From: Beta vulgaris subsp. vulgaris
Taxonomy: Eukaryota > Streptophyta > Magnoliopsida > Caryophyllales > Amaranthaceae
Assembly: GCF_026745355.1 (NCBI RefSeq)
Contig: NC_079203.1
Span: forward strand, 5,925,352-5,989,351
Direction of reading: 5' to 3'
Length of the DNA stretch: 64,000 nt
Within the stretch, counting starts at the first letter, position 1, and each line of letters opens with the position of its first letter. Shown here in pieces: positions 1-11,400 of the stretch. The notes below the pieces were generated by a model. That model ran no database searches. It saw only the letters and a list, made by a program, of their open reading frames with translations, and was not told where the DNA came from. The position numbers and the translations under genes were made by a program.

Positions 1-557
1 TCCAATATAATTTTTGGGGGCATGAAAGTCCTTAGAATGTTGAATTCCGGTTGTTTAAACATATGGCCTCAGTAGTCAAGTGGGTAGAATTTAGGTTTGT
101 AATGTTGGATAATATTGGTTGAAGTTGCAATAGTCAATACACCAGATTCACACTAGATTTATAAACTTTTTAAAGCCATAAAATATTCTTGGTTTACTTG
201 TATTCTTTATTGATTGGAATTGCAAGTTTTGCCTAGTGTTGTGCCCTAGTACCATTTGGAGTTTGGACTTGGTTATGCAATATCATGAAGCTTTTCCATT
301 GCTTCATGTGGTGACGAACCGAAATGGGGAAGACTATGGTCGCAGAGCATCCGATCTCTGTATAACTTCAGTGCCATGTTGCTTCTTTTCACATTTTTGA
401 GTTTTGCTAGAATTGGAGTACTTCTGTATTGTTTTTTAGGCTGAAACTATCCTTGTTGATGGTTTTAATTTGACTCTTACCTTGTCCTACTATCCTAAAT
501 TACTGATATACTCAGTATCTGTAGTTTTATTGATTGTTCACTTTACCTTGGCTGCAG
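1..557 (+). other. Upstream intron of the cyclophilin gene
   Basis: The exon at 558 opens in the middle of the conserved cyclophilin core, after a clear acceptor (gctgcag), so this stretch must be intron. I looked for the preceding exon, which should end with the codons just before the ANSGP motif, and did not find it, so it lies before the window. No repeat or other gene was recognised here. Confidence 0.6.
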
Positions 558-2286
558 GCAAATAGTGGACCAAATACTAATGGGTGCCAGGTATATTTTC
601 TGATATCCTTTCTTTTGTCGCACTCCTTGTAATAAGAGACCTTGAATGCTTCTCGTGGAGTTGAATGAGAAATCTGAGACAGAAAAATAAAGGATCCTTG
701 AGTCAGAAATTCAGTTCTATGTTTTCTTATGATGAAAAACTGATCTTGTTTGCCATTACTAGATATTGGCATACTGCAGGTATATTGGTGATTGAACTGA
801 AACGTGGCCTTCTTTTGGGTTCTTTTGACATGATTATCAATGATGTGTTTTTATTTTCAGTTCATGGAAGTGTCAAAACTTAAACTTGGGCTGGTTACCG
901 TGGAACCCTGCTAAGGAATTGTAATGTTTAAATCGTTGCATTTTTTTCCTGTTCCACATAACAATACTTCTGAAATTCCTTGAACGCTCTGATATAACTG
1001 GACATAACATGTATATCTAAGACTGACCATTATCCAAAATTTTTGAAAGAGGAAAAACTGGGATTAGTTGAATCTGACCTTTGATAATCTGGCATTTGAT
1101 GAGGACAGTTGTATCCAAGTTCAAGTAGCACTGTAATATCTCAGTTTTGCGATGAAGGCTTTCTATTACGCACTTTGTTCTCTTTACAGTTGATTTAAGC
1201 ATCCTCCTTTTTAGTGCTCATCTTATCAGTTTTACTGTGGTTAGTCAAGTTCCTTTGATTTTTGAGATTATATATTGTTTGATATGGAGGCTTACATGTA
1301 AGTTATGTCATCTTGAGTAACCATATTTTCTTCTTCTGCTGAGCAACTTAACTGATATGTAACTGTTTCCTTGTTGCAGTTCTTTATTACCTGTGCAAAA
1401 TGTGATTGGCTTGACAATAAGCATGTTGTTTTTGGGGTAAGCTTCCTGCCACTCGGACCCCTAACCTTTCTTTGTATGTATGGGCTTTTACAACATCTTT
1501 TTATGCTAACGTTGGTTAATCAGTGTTCACAATCATGTCAGTGTGAGACCTCAGTTAATAGAGTCTAAATGCTATATCTTACACCTCACTATTTAATTCG
1601 TTAATTCTCTGGTCACCCTGTATGCTGCCTTAAGCTAGACACTAAGTGTTCAGATTTCAACTTGCGCCGGTCAGCCTTGCATGCTGCGGCTGGTGACTTA
1701 AGATGAAACATTTTATGCTCCAGTATCTTGCATGCACATGAAGCTTTTCCAACATGGTTGAACGTAACATATGGTGTCTGCAAGAAATGTTAGCCACTGT
1801 GGGCTGATTTAATCATGACAATCAGTGCAAAAACTTGGAGCTCAATAGTTGTATTCACATGTTGGCAACGATTTTCATTGATAATTTGGTTTCTTAGTGA
1901 TTTAAAATCAAAATATGATATACTTGGGTACTTATATTAGTTCATCCAACAGCTTGTCCTCCTATCTATGATCCCAACTCCCAAGTCTTACTTTTGATCT
2001 CTTCCGAGTTTCATGCACCTCTTTACTTTTACCTTTACCTTTACTTTTCCCCTTTTTTTTTTAATTTCTTTTCTGCTAGGGGAAATGGCAATGGCTTATG
2101 TTGAGACATGTTGCTTTTTACCTTGAGATCTATTTCTGAATTGTTGGGTTGATACAATGAATGGCTTCCTTGCAGAGAGTGCTAGGAGATGGTCTTTTGG
2201 TTGTCAGGAAAATTGAGAACGTTGCAGTTGGACCAAACAATCACCCGAAACTTCCGTGTGCTATCGCTGAATGTGGGGAAATGTAG
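558..2286 (+). CDS. CYP22: CYP22/PPIH-type cyclophilin, last three exons
   Basis: C-terminal part of a single-domain peptidyl-prolyl cis-trans isomerase. The exons are 558-590, 1380-1436 and 2176-2286 with TAG at 2284-2286, all phase 0 with GT-AG introns. They encode [11 protein letters not shown], then [19 protein letters not shown], then [16 protein letters not shown] and the ending AIAECGEM. The NGCQFFIT block carries active-site residues, and the W-L-D-x-K-H-V-V-F-G block carries the conserved tryptophan of the cyclosporin pocket. The CAKCDWL spelling and the ECGEM terminus point to the CYP22/PPIH group, which in other eukaryotes joins the U4/U6 snRNP; that role is taken from the family. 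The start and N-terminal exons are outside the window. No frameshift or stop is seen in what is present. Confidence 0.93.
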
Positions 2287-2306
2287 AATATAATTGTTTT
2301 GTTCTA

Positions 2307-2488
2307 TGTTACTCAGACACGTATTGAGTGTCTACTCAGATACGGGTGTCCAAATGTCCAACTCGGCTATTTTGTAGAAAAAAGTCAAGGATTTTAGTTT
2401 AAAATGAAGTATCCAAGTAAAGTATCGTGCCGGACATGACATGACACGACACCCCATTTTTAAGGTAAATGAAGGTGTCGGAGTAACA
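2307..2488. repeat. Short inverted-repeat element (MITE-like) in the 3' UTR zone
   Basis: The left end TGTTACTCAGACAC (2307-2320) and the reverse complement of the right end (2475-2488) match at 13 of 14 bases. The inside is short and non-coding. It begins 20 bases after the cyclophilin stop codon, so it is probably transcribed in the 3' UTR. I could not find a convincing target-site duplication, so the superfamily is not assigned. Confidence 0.5.
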
Positions 2489-3023
2489 CTGGTTTTGTTG
2501 CCTATGGTCATATGCCCACTTGGATGCTTGTGTTCATATAAGAAAGGAAATTGATGATGTTTAAAAAAGAGTGTCCATGAATACTAAAAGTTCCCCGCAG
2601 TGAGTTACTGTAGAACATGTAACGTTTCTCAAGAAGGATATTGCATAAATGAAAGTCTTAACTTATGTCATGCAGTTGTACCAAAAAAATGTTGCTGAGT
2701 TCCCTTTATTTCCAGTAGAAGCAATAAACACTCTAGGTTTAAGCTGTGTTCAATATACAGAATAATTGCACAGGGGCAACAATGATAACTAACGAGAATA
2801 GAACTCTCGAGCTTTTAAGTGGTCGCTTGGTTGGATGTAGGACAGTTGCATTTCCCTTGAAATAGCAACTCTAATGAAGATGAACTTCTAGAGACATATA
2901 AATTTGTTTGGTTGATTGCAAGAAGTAGCACTCTCATTATTAGAAGAACTATGTAAGCTACATAGGAAGTAGAACTTTCTATGACATTGCACGTCTTATG
3001 ACACTTTTTTCCCCTTCTTTTTA
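2489..3023. other. Intergenic, nothing recognised
   Basis: AT-rich sequence downstream of the cyclophilin gene. No open frame with recognisable homology, repeat or RNA was found. The polyadenylation site of the cyclophilin gene could lie here but no single signal stands out. Confidence 0.4.
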
Positions 3024-3663
3024 GGCTCCGTTTGGTAGGGCGTAAAATATTTTCAGTGTAAAATGATTTTCATGGAAAACAATTTACAATGGAAAACACA
3101 ATTCTAAAATTAGTTTTCCGTTGTTTGGTTTGATGTAAGAAAAATGATGGAATGAAAGAAAAATGAAAGGGAAAGTAAGGAGGTAGTGAGAGGAGTGTAC
3201 AAGAGAGAAAAGGAAAATAGTTTTCCCTTTATTTCGAAAGGAAAATGGTTTTCCATCCTTGGGAGAGTAATTTTACCCCAATGGAAAATGGTTTTACACT
3301 CTTTTGCCAACCAAACAATGTAAAACTGAAAATAGAGGAAAACAGTTTTCCGGGAAAACGTTTTACTAGAGGTGATCATGGGCCGGGCCGGGCTGAGACC
3401 AAAAAAATTTGCCCATTGGTCGGGCCGGGCCTAAATTGCGGGCCGAATTTTTGTGTCCAAAGCCCGCTATTTCGGGCCTAATTTAGCGGGCTTTTGCGGG
3501 CCAAAAAAATAGACTAAAAAGTTGTTTTTGGCTTGTCCAAAGCCCGCCAAAGCAAAAAAAAATACGGGCGGGCCGAAAAAAACTGCCCAAAACCCGGCAC
3601 AAAAACGGGCCGGGCCGGGCCAAAATGATCACCTCTACGTTTTACGCTCTACCAAACGGAGCC
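3024..3663. mobile_element. PIF/Harbinger-like MITE, split by a younger hAT MITE
   Basis: Terminal inverted repeats of about 24 bp (GGCTCCGTTTGGTAGGGCG at the left; the right end differs by one base in 24) enclose a non-coding body rich in GGAAAATGGTTTT motifs. The GGCTCCGTTTGG terminus resembles plant Tourist/PIF-Harbinger ends. The left flank is TTA but the right flank is TAT, so only TA is duplicated exactly; the third base may have mutated. A 271-bp element plus its 8-bp duplication is inserted near the right end, so the original element was about 361 bp. Confidence 0.8.
3367..3637. mobile_element. hAT MITE nested in the Harbinger-like MITE
   Basis: Ends are TAGAGGTGATCATGGGCC (3367-) and, read from the other strand, TAGAGGTGATCATTTTGGCC. 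A perfect 8-bp target-site duplication CGTTTTAC lies at 3359-3366 and 3638-3645, which is the hAT signature. The inside is made of GGCCCG/CGGGCC runs with no coding capacity. It shares its end type with the elements at 4682-5087 and 8140-8359. Confidence 0.9.
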
Positions 3664-4650
3664 TATATGTCAACCAACAAGCAATTGTTGGCATCTTTTA
3701 TCTTCCATAAAACTGTTAACATCCTCATAGTTGGGATTGGAGAAGCATTCATCCTTTTGAAAGAGGATTGAGAAGATTTGATCTTAATGGCCGTGATTTT
3801 GGTGATAGATCTTTAGTTATAGTGGTCAATTTTTAAAACATAGGAAATTATCTTAAATTCTTAATTAAGTTACACTTCCTTAAAATTGTAAAATTTGTTG
3901 GTTGATTATATGAAGTTCCCCTAGTCTAGGTTAAAAAGACTTTTTTTTCGGAAATAAAACTTTTTAAGAATTATACTGACTTAATTGATTATGTTTTTGT
4001 CAATTAAACAATTGTATAATTTTTCAATTCTGAGCAATTTTTAGTTCCCGTTTCATTAACAGTCAACCTTGCATTCAATATCTTCAAAATCTCCCCATAG
4101 TGGAGAGAGTCCTATGGAATGATTATATGAAACTATTGTTGTGTGCTCTTATACCAACTAAAATTAAATTTAGAAATATAAACTTCTCATTTTATCAAAA
4201 AAGCCCACCAAACTTCAAAAGATTTGATATAAGGTTTCTAAAAGAGCTAAATTCAAAATATCGGTATATCTACTACCTGACATTTTTTATCTCATGCAAA
4301 ACCTATTACCTTACCGAACTGATGTATTGCCATGTGGCTCTCCCATTCCTCCCCAAAATGTGTGCGAGAGGTTTCAAATCCTTGATTCCTTAGGTTACTA
4401 TTCAACTATCAAACTACAAACTCTACTTGTAACAAAATGACAATCGTCAACTTAAACAATTATATCATAAAATCTTATCAAATAACTCGGGTATCGTTCA
4501 AGCTTAACAACTAGTTTATATATTCAAATGGTATGATTAATAGAAGATGAACAAACGCAAAATTCAAAATGATTCAAATTAGTTTAGCTCGATCCTATTG
4601 TGGAGATACACCTTTAATCAAACATTAATAAACGAAATGATGTTTTTGAA
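3664..4650. other. Intergenic, nothing recognised
   Basis: AT-rich DNA between two transposon insertions. The open frame at 4100-4393 has no recognisable motif and strongly AT-biased codons, so I do not count it as a gene. Confidence 0.4.
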
Positions 4651-5351
4651 TCTCTATTCTATATAGGAAGAGGGGTAGGACTAAAGGTGGCCATGGGCCG
4701 GGCTGGCCCGCGGGCTGCCCGAGCCCGGCCCGTTTTCGGCCCGGCCCGAGCCCGCTATGGGTCTGGCCCGGCCCGCTGGCCATAACATGGGCCATGGGCG
4801 TTGCACGTTTGGAGATTTTAGATTTCGGCCCGGGCCCGGCACGAGCCCGTGGGCCTTGCAATTATTTTTTCCAAAAACTGTGATTTTCAGACCAGTCCCG
4901 CGGTGAGCACGAGCCCGGCCCGCCAGGCCCGTGGGCCGGACTGGGCCATGGACAAGTTTCCCATAATTTCAGCCCGGCCCGGCCCGGCACAAGTTTGATG
5001 GGCCACGGGCCTGGCCCGACCCGTATTCCACTTCGGCCCGCGGGCCTGGCCCGTGGTCAGGCCCAGCACGGCCCGTGGCCAGCTCTAGGTAGGACACTCA
5101 AATATTAGAAATCCCATTTTACTCTCATTACATCTCTATTCTAACTACTTACTTTAAATAAAAAAAAAAAAATTTTTAAAAAAAAACTCAATTTAAAAAA
5201 TAAAAAAAGACATTACAAAAAAAAAACCATCAACAATTCAAATAACCATAATTTATTCGATATAATTAATAATTAATTTAATTTTCTACATCCCCTAAAA
5301 AAATTATTTTTCTATGTATTTTCGCACGCATCGCGTGCATATAAAAACTAG
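4651..5351 (+). mobile_element. Non-autonomous Helitron, interrupted by a hAT MITE
   Basis: It starts with TC (TCTCTATTCTATATAGGAAG), directly after an A, and ends with CTAG directly before a T, as Helitrons do. A hairpin with 6-bp stems GCACGC (5324-5329) and GCGTGC (5333-5338) lies 9 bases before the CTAG terminus. There is no coding capacity. The hAT MITE at 4682-5087 is inserted 31 bases from the 5' end; without it and one TSD copy the Helitron is about 290 bp. Its right end abuts the decayed hAT transposase. Confidence 0.8.
4682..5087. mobile_element. hAT MITE with perfect 8-bp TSD
   Basis: Flanked on both sides by GGTAGGAC (4674-4681 and 5088-5095). The ends are TAAAGGTGGCCATGGGCC and, on the other strand, TAGAGCTGGCCACGGGCC. 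The body is GC-rich and almost entirely GGCCCG/CGGGCC words, unlike the AT-rich surroundings, and can fold on itself. It has no coding capacity. Its left part matches the terminus at 8140-8359. Confidence 0.93.
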
Positions 5352-7445
5352 TTGAAAATAATTTGGAGAGAACATCTCCATTGTAAATTCTTCCATAGAG
5401 AATAGAGGTGAGAGTGTTGGGCTTTGTGCTTTGTCCTTTCCACCACTCAAGTAGGTCAAGTCCAAACTTTTCTTCATCATCCATACCTTTCATAAAATCA
5501 TAGCTTAGATACATTTGTAATTCGGAAACATCACTTTATTTGAGTTCTCCGGGATGATTCACTACCAGAAAAATTTAGACATCATATTAGCAGCTTGTGC
5601 AAATAAACCTTTTGACGTTTACTTACGCTCTTGGATGATTGAGAAGGAGCAAATCGAGTAATTGTTCCATATTTATTTTCATAATTCTAAATAGTTCGAA
5701 AAATCGAGTGGTCACATTAGTTTTAAAAGCTCCTACATCACTTTCAAGTAGCATGCATTGAAAATAAATATCAAGTAACAAGAAAGTACCATCATATTTT
5801 TGCCTTGGATCTAAGATAGAAGCAAAAACATAAATAATAGGAAGCTCCATATAATATTTGCGCCATTTCACCTCCATTGCTGGAAGATAGTCATCATAAG
5901 TTTCTTCGCCACGATGCTTATAAAAAAGTTGAGCAAGTAAACATGCATTACTAAGAAAAGATTGAGAACATGGTTTATAAACAGAAGAAAAGCAATGGGT
6001 CATGCTATATAACAATTGTAAGAAGTTCATATACTTTTCACACTTGTTTCAATCACTTTCTAATAAAGCCATTTGTGGAAATTTTTGATTGAAGAAAATC
6101 GTTATTGGAATTTTATACTCGATTGCCTTACTCAACATGTCATAAGTGGAGTTCCACCTAGTCAGACAATTGGCTTTGAGTTTTACCACCTTTATCTTTT
6201 GCTGACGAAGAAATGCTTTTCACTCCTGAAGTCTCAAAGAAGAACTGTTAATAGAAAGAATTGCAGTTCTAATTTTCTCATAAAAAGGACCAATAGCAGT
6301 AGTTCCATCTCTCACACATAAATTTAAAACATGACAAATGCATCTAATGTGAAGTGCTTCTCCATCTAAAATTAAATCAGGTAATTGTTGTTTGACCATG
6401 TTTGCACTATATGTCATAGATGTTGCATTATCAAAAGTTATGGACATAATTCTAGTCCTAAGACCATACTCATCAATAGCTTGCATTAGATGATGAGCAA
6501 TGTTAAGACCAGTGTGGGGATATTCTAACATTCTAAAATGAATAATACGCTTTTGCAACAACCATTCATCATCTACCCAATGACAAGTCACACACAAGTA
6601 ATGTAGTACATAACCACCATCCCATGCATCTGCAGTTAAAGAAACTCTACAAGGAAGATTACTTAATAGTTGAATTAACCTTTCTTTATGCTCTAAATAG
6701 TTTCTCATCGCGGATGAACGAGCAATTTTTCTAGAAATTGGCTTGTGTTGAGGTTGTAGTGCTTTGTTGATGTAATTATTAAAAGGTTCATTCTCAGCAA
6801 AAAGAAAAAGGTTGTTCAGCATGCACAAGCATTTGCGCGAGTTCGTCCCTATCCCTCTCATAATTGTAAGTGAAACCTTGTGGATGATACTGAGAGATTT
6901 TGGGTTGTGCTGGATCGCTAGAGAGTTGACCACATTTTTTGGAGTGTCTAGCTAAGTGACCCGTCCCTTGTTTAGATATAGCTGATAAAATAATGTTACA
7001 TGTTTTGCACTTAGCTTTGCTTTCATCCTTATTTAATAAAAATAGCTCCAAACCTTACTTTTTCGATGTTTCTTAGTTGCCATTTCCTCTTCCGTACACC
7101 ACTCATCTAATGGATTTGGGATTTCGAGAAGGGCCTATCCACTGATTGCCACTAGATCCGGATCCCATGCTAGGCATTGTTGATGAAAATTGAGGTATAG
7201 TTTGGTGGAATGGTAAGAACTAGGATCTTGTGGTGTGCCAAATCCGTAATAGGGTTGGTATGCGTTTGGTTGAAATCCCGGAGGGGATTCATATCGAATG
7301 CAGAAAACGGTTGGTTCATTTGGCTATAACTGATTGAATCCCATGTTTTGAGGTGGCGGCATAGACATGTTTGGGTTTTTTGGTCACTAGAAGTAGCTAT
7401 GTGTTTGGTTTTTTGGAGGAGGTATTTGGTTTTGATGCCATTGCA
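5352..7445 (-). pseudogene. Decayed hAT transposase (BED finger, RNase-H-like fold)
   Basis: In the minus-strand order there is an N-terminal proline/glutamine-rich stretch (about 7445-7060), a BED zinc finger with CKTC and GHLARHSKKC (about 6915-7010), and the RNase-H-like core with LTADAWDGG and ITFDNATS, which carry the two usual aspartates. Next come the HIRCICHVLNLCVRDG block (6220-6933), an ILDPRQKYDG block (5623-6030) and a partial C-terminal dimerisation start LDLLEWWKG (about 5430). This order is that of plant hAT/ZBED (RICESLEEPER-like) transposases. Frameshifts at about 6900, 6100 and 5600, in-frame stops, and the loss of the dimerisation motif after WWKG make it non-functional. 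The downstream side ends at the Helitron, so the 3' terminus of the element is missing. It probably once moved elements with the 8140-8359 type of end; that link is inferred from position. Confidence 0.85.
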
Positions 7446-8139
7446 TAAACAAATTCACAAAAACAAATTACTCAATTAAAATTAACAAAAATAACACTAA
7501 TTAATATAAAAGGAATCAATTAACAATAATAATTAATAACTAATAACGTACTAATAATATAATTGTAAATAGAAAATGATTAGTAATAATAAACTAAAAA
7601 TAATTGAAACAAAGTTGAGTTAGATCTTACAACCAATATAGTAGAAATAGAATTAGGAAATGTGAGAATCGCAACTTCAAAGGTTCATTGAATGATCTCT
7701 AAAAAATTTTCACCCAAAGAACAAGTAATTTTGTAATAGTACTATTAATTATTTTAAGAGAAAGTGTTAGTATAATTGAGAGATTTTGTTATTTAGGAAT
7801 TGAGAATTATGATAATTCTAAATTGAGGAGATTGAAATAATACAGAAGAATGAATGATGAGATGAGAGTGATGAGATGAGAGTGATGAGTTGTTTGGAAA
7901 AAATACTGAAGTTTTGGTGTATTTATAGAGAAGGGAAAAAATTAGCCGTTGCAAAATTAGCTGTTGGTGGCTTGGTGCATATGGATTATGGACGTTGCAA
8001 AATCTGCAAAATTTCACTCTTGCAGTACATTGTGTATTTGTAACTTTGTGTAGTTATTATGTGTTGTCATTGTCACAATGACACAATGACATGTCACTTT
8101 ACATGCACAATTTGCATCAAATGAAAAATAAGTTGACAC
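7446..8139 (-). other. 5' non-coding part of the decayed hAT element
   Basis: AT-rich DNA between the first transposase codons and the GC-rich terminal region on the minus strand. No motif was recognised apart from simple repeats of GATGAGAGT near 7860. Assignment to the hAT element rests on position between its coding part and its terminus. Confidence 0.4.
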
Positions 8140-8359
8140 TCAACTACTCAAGTCTTCGTGCAAACCTCTTTTTTCGTGGGCCCAGCCCACGGGCCAGGTC
8201 ACGGGCCTACTTAACGGGCTTGTGCCGGGCCCGGGCTGAATTCTAAATTCCCGAAATGTTAACGGTCCACAACCCATGTTATGGTAGCGGGCTCGGGCCG
8301 GGCCTAGAACAGGCCGGGCTCGGGCAGCCCGCGGGCCAGCCCGTCCCGTGGCCACCTCA
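8140..8359 (-). mobile_element. Terminal region of a hAT element next to the NDUFA6 promoter
   Basis: Read on the minus strand, the sequence starts TGAGGTGGCCACGGGACGGG and continues with GGCCCG words, matching the first 200 bases of the hAT MITE at 4682 including CATAACATGGG and CGGGCCCGGCAC motifs. The transposase remnant follows in the same orientation, so this is read as the 5' end of that element. No 8-bp duplication could be paired because the other end is gone. The end lies about 130 bp upstream of the NDUFA6 start codon. Confidence 0.7.
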
Positions 8360-8487
8360 CCGGCTCGTGAGAGTGAGACCAACAACTTTAAACTTCACCA
8401 ATCTTCATTTTTCCCATCTCTTTTCTCCCTCTTTATACTTTCTCTCTCTTTCCTGGTGTTCGTTGCAAGCTCGGAAGAACATTAAAA
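8360..8487 (+). promoter_or_regulatory. Probable 5' UTR and proximal promoter of NDUFA6
   Basis: Short stretch between the hAT terminus and the ATG. It is pyrimidine-rich (CTCTTTTCTCCC, CTTTCTCTCTCTTTCC), typical of plant housekeeping leaders. A weak TATA-like word (TTTATACT, near 8431) is present but I cannot place the transcription start. If transcription starts upstream, it would start inside the hAT sequence. Confidence 0.45.
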
Positions 8488-11400
8488 ATGGCGGCGGTAT
8501 GGCGAGCAAAAGTACCCCCAAATTCAGCGACTCTGGAAGAAGCACGTAAGAGAATGTTCGATTTCTTCAAAACAGCTTGCAGATCACTTCCTGCTGTAAT
8601 GGATATCTACAATCTTCACGATATCGCCACCATTTCTCAACTTCGCTCCTCAATCGCCGCTCAGATCCGAAAGAATGCTGATGTGCGTGATCCTAAGGTC
8701 TGTCTGCCCTAATTTCCATTGTTAATCGATTTTTTGATTTTCGAAATATTCTCTCTGTTTGTTCCTTCTGTATTGTGTAATTAGGGTAAATTTGTGATTT
8801 TTTTTGCATCGAATGATTTGAATGTTGACGATTTTCGTTTTTTTTTCGGATTTCTTTTGCTGGTTTACGTTTCGTAGAGAGAGAAATGAAGTTGTTGTTT
8901 GCAATTGAAAGAGAGGAAAGCAAATTAGATTTTTTTCTTTAACGAAATAGTAAAGAATTGAATGGTCACTGCCTTTTATCTCAGCAGAGAGTAAAGAAAA
9001 TCAATTTTACAGTTTTATTGGAATTGGATAGGGGAATTCGGAGGGAAAGGGAGGGATTCAATTTTTGATTGTTAAACTAAAACATGAGGGAATGGAAGGG
9101 AGGTAAGAGAATTGGAATGATTAGTTTTTCGTCGCCTCTTACTAAAACAAATTGTTCCGATTTTGGATTCACTTCTCCCATTTTGGGATACAACACTTAT
9201 ACTAATTGAAGGGAAATGTCAATAGCCTGTGAAGGGGAGGAGTGAGTGATAGAACGGGCTTGAGGAATTTTAGGGGTGTCCTCGATAGATGTACAATGTG
9301 ATACTCTAAAATAAGAGTTGATTTGAAAGGCTTTGAGATTCAACTTAAGTGCCATTCCTTGTGCTTATGATTGATTTTAGGTATTTCAAGTGCATGAAGG
9401 CATGTGTCCATGCTTAAGCCTTATGGCATTTGACAGTGCTTACTCTCGAAGTGGTTAGCGGACTTGCATCTACAATGTTCTAGGGGATATAGAAGGGTCT
9501 TACGTTTAAATAGGTAAGCTTCTCAAGGACCATGGAGCCATGGACCTGCAATTATAATTGATCAAGGGAAAGCTGAACCTAGTTTGATGATTGTTGAGCT
9601 CATTAAGTAAGTCACATATGTCATTGACTTTTTTTTGAAGAGATAGAGTGGGCTTCATCCGGAGGTGGAGATTAGAGTTATGTTGTGGCTTTCTTAGATG
9701 GAAGGAGTGAAATAAATAGGACTAAAAGCTATGATGGATGCTGTAAGCATTGAGGATTTAAATAGCTTGACTCAACGAGCAGCATATATACTCTGAAAGG
9801 GATTGGTTTTCTTTGATTAATCCTAGAGATAAATATGGACATGTGACTTCTATTGTGGTAGGTATTGAACTTTTCCAAGGAGTTGATACAAGAACTATAT
9901 CAAGATTTTGAAGCTCAAAGAAAAGGGTGTGGAAGGGGATACTATGTCCTAAACCTAGAAGAAAACAAGGTTTTTTTTTTTTGGTTACTTTAGGTGAGAA
10001 GAAGCATGGGTTTTCAAGCTTTATTGGATTGGATTCGAATTTAGACTTTTCAATGGATTTTGTTGCTTCTTTGAGTCCAAATTTACTTGGTCTTTTGTTG
10101 GAATTGAGATCTAGAAAACTTGAAGGACTTTAAATATGAGGAATGTGGAGTCAAAGGTAGTCATCGAGCTATCATGTTTTTTGAGGTCCTTTAGATTGGG
10201 TCTCTCTCTTTTAGACGACAACTTCTATTCTTGTATTATGCCTCTCATTATTCTTTATTGGTATTTGATTAGTATGATGGAGACCTAACCAAAAATAACC
10301 ATTTTTTGGACCTTCATTTCAAAAACTATTCCTAACTAATTATAAAGAACCACGTGTAATTGCTCCTCTATTTGTGTCTGATTGTGTTGCTTTGGGAAGT
10401 GAGCAATCATAATATAGGATGAAAATGCCGGTTTCTGCAGATTACTTGTACTTTTGGTGGGGGAGAAGTTGTGGAAGTGGTTGATTGAAGACGTGGCTGA
10501 GTTTAATACATGATGACATGTAATGAAAGGTGGATGAGGGTGATTTGATGGTTTTGCTGGAAATAATGTGAGTGGTATTTGTGGGAAAAGACGTACCCCT
10601 CAGACCACATTCAACTAGCACAGTTGCATTTGAGGATTTTCTTGTATTAGATTGATAGAGTGGCAATATTTGTAAGCTGATTTGCATTGGTTACTGATAT
10701 TTCCTTAAGTTGTTTCTTTGATTTACTCCTACATTTTACGATGTACCTTTATGAGGTACTGGGTTATACTTGTATCATATTCTGGGTTATACTTGTATCG
10801 ATATAAACATCACGAGCTGGAAAGGTTTTATAGACTTGAGATGGAACTAGTGCTACTAGATAGACTCGAGATCTTGAAATCAATAGCTTTTACAGTAGTT
10901 GTGGCTCGGGAAGGCAGCAAAGATAAGGATGGTGATTGGGAAAGGGGGATATTGTGATGGTGGGGCCAAGGGAGGGTTGGGCTGGGGAAAAGAGAGAATG
11001 AAAGGGGAGTTGAAATATTTCATCTATTTTTTTTTTTTTGATAATTTGAAATATTTCATCTATTAGGTTGATTAATTAATGAATTTAGTGAAATATTGGT
11101 TATAACAAACTAGAACCATTTAGTATAGAATTGCAGTTATTCAACCAAAAAAAAGGGTTTTGGATGGGAATGTCGAAGTGTAGCTCTTGGTAAACAGAAT
11201 TGCAGTTAGAGGTCAAGCAGTTTTTAGTTAAGGGTGCTTTTGATATGTAAGGCTGCACCATAGTTCGAAAATGCGGTTTCAGTCACGATCGTTGTAAGTT
11301 GTAATGGTCATAGTGATGCGGGAACGGGGATGATGTGGTTGTATATTGCCAAATGTAGGCTTCGACCATGGGATATCTCTAGAACCTGCCTAAAACACGG

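Noticed and set aside
5560..5580. CACTACCAGAAAAATTT looks like a CACTA transposon terminus
   Set aside because: It lies inside the decayed hAT coding region, no inverted partner or 3-bp TSD was found, and the same bases are explained as transposase-derived sequence.
7793..8017. Minus-strand frame of 74 codons near the hAT terminus
   Set aside because: Serine/histidine-rich low-complexity sequence with no recognisable domain, probably non-coding part of the hAT element.
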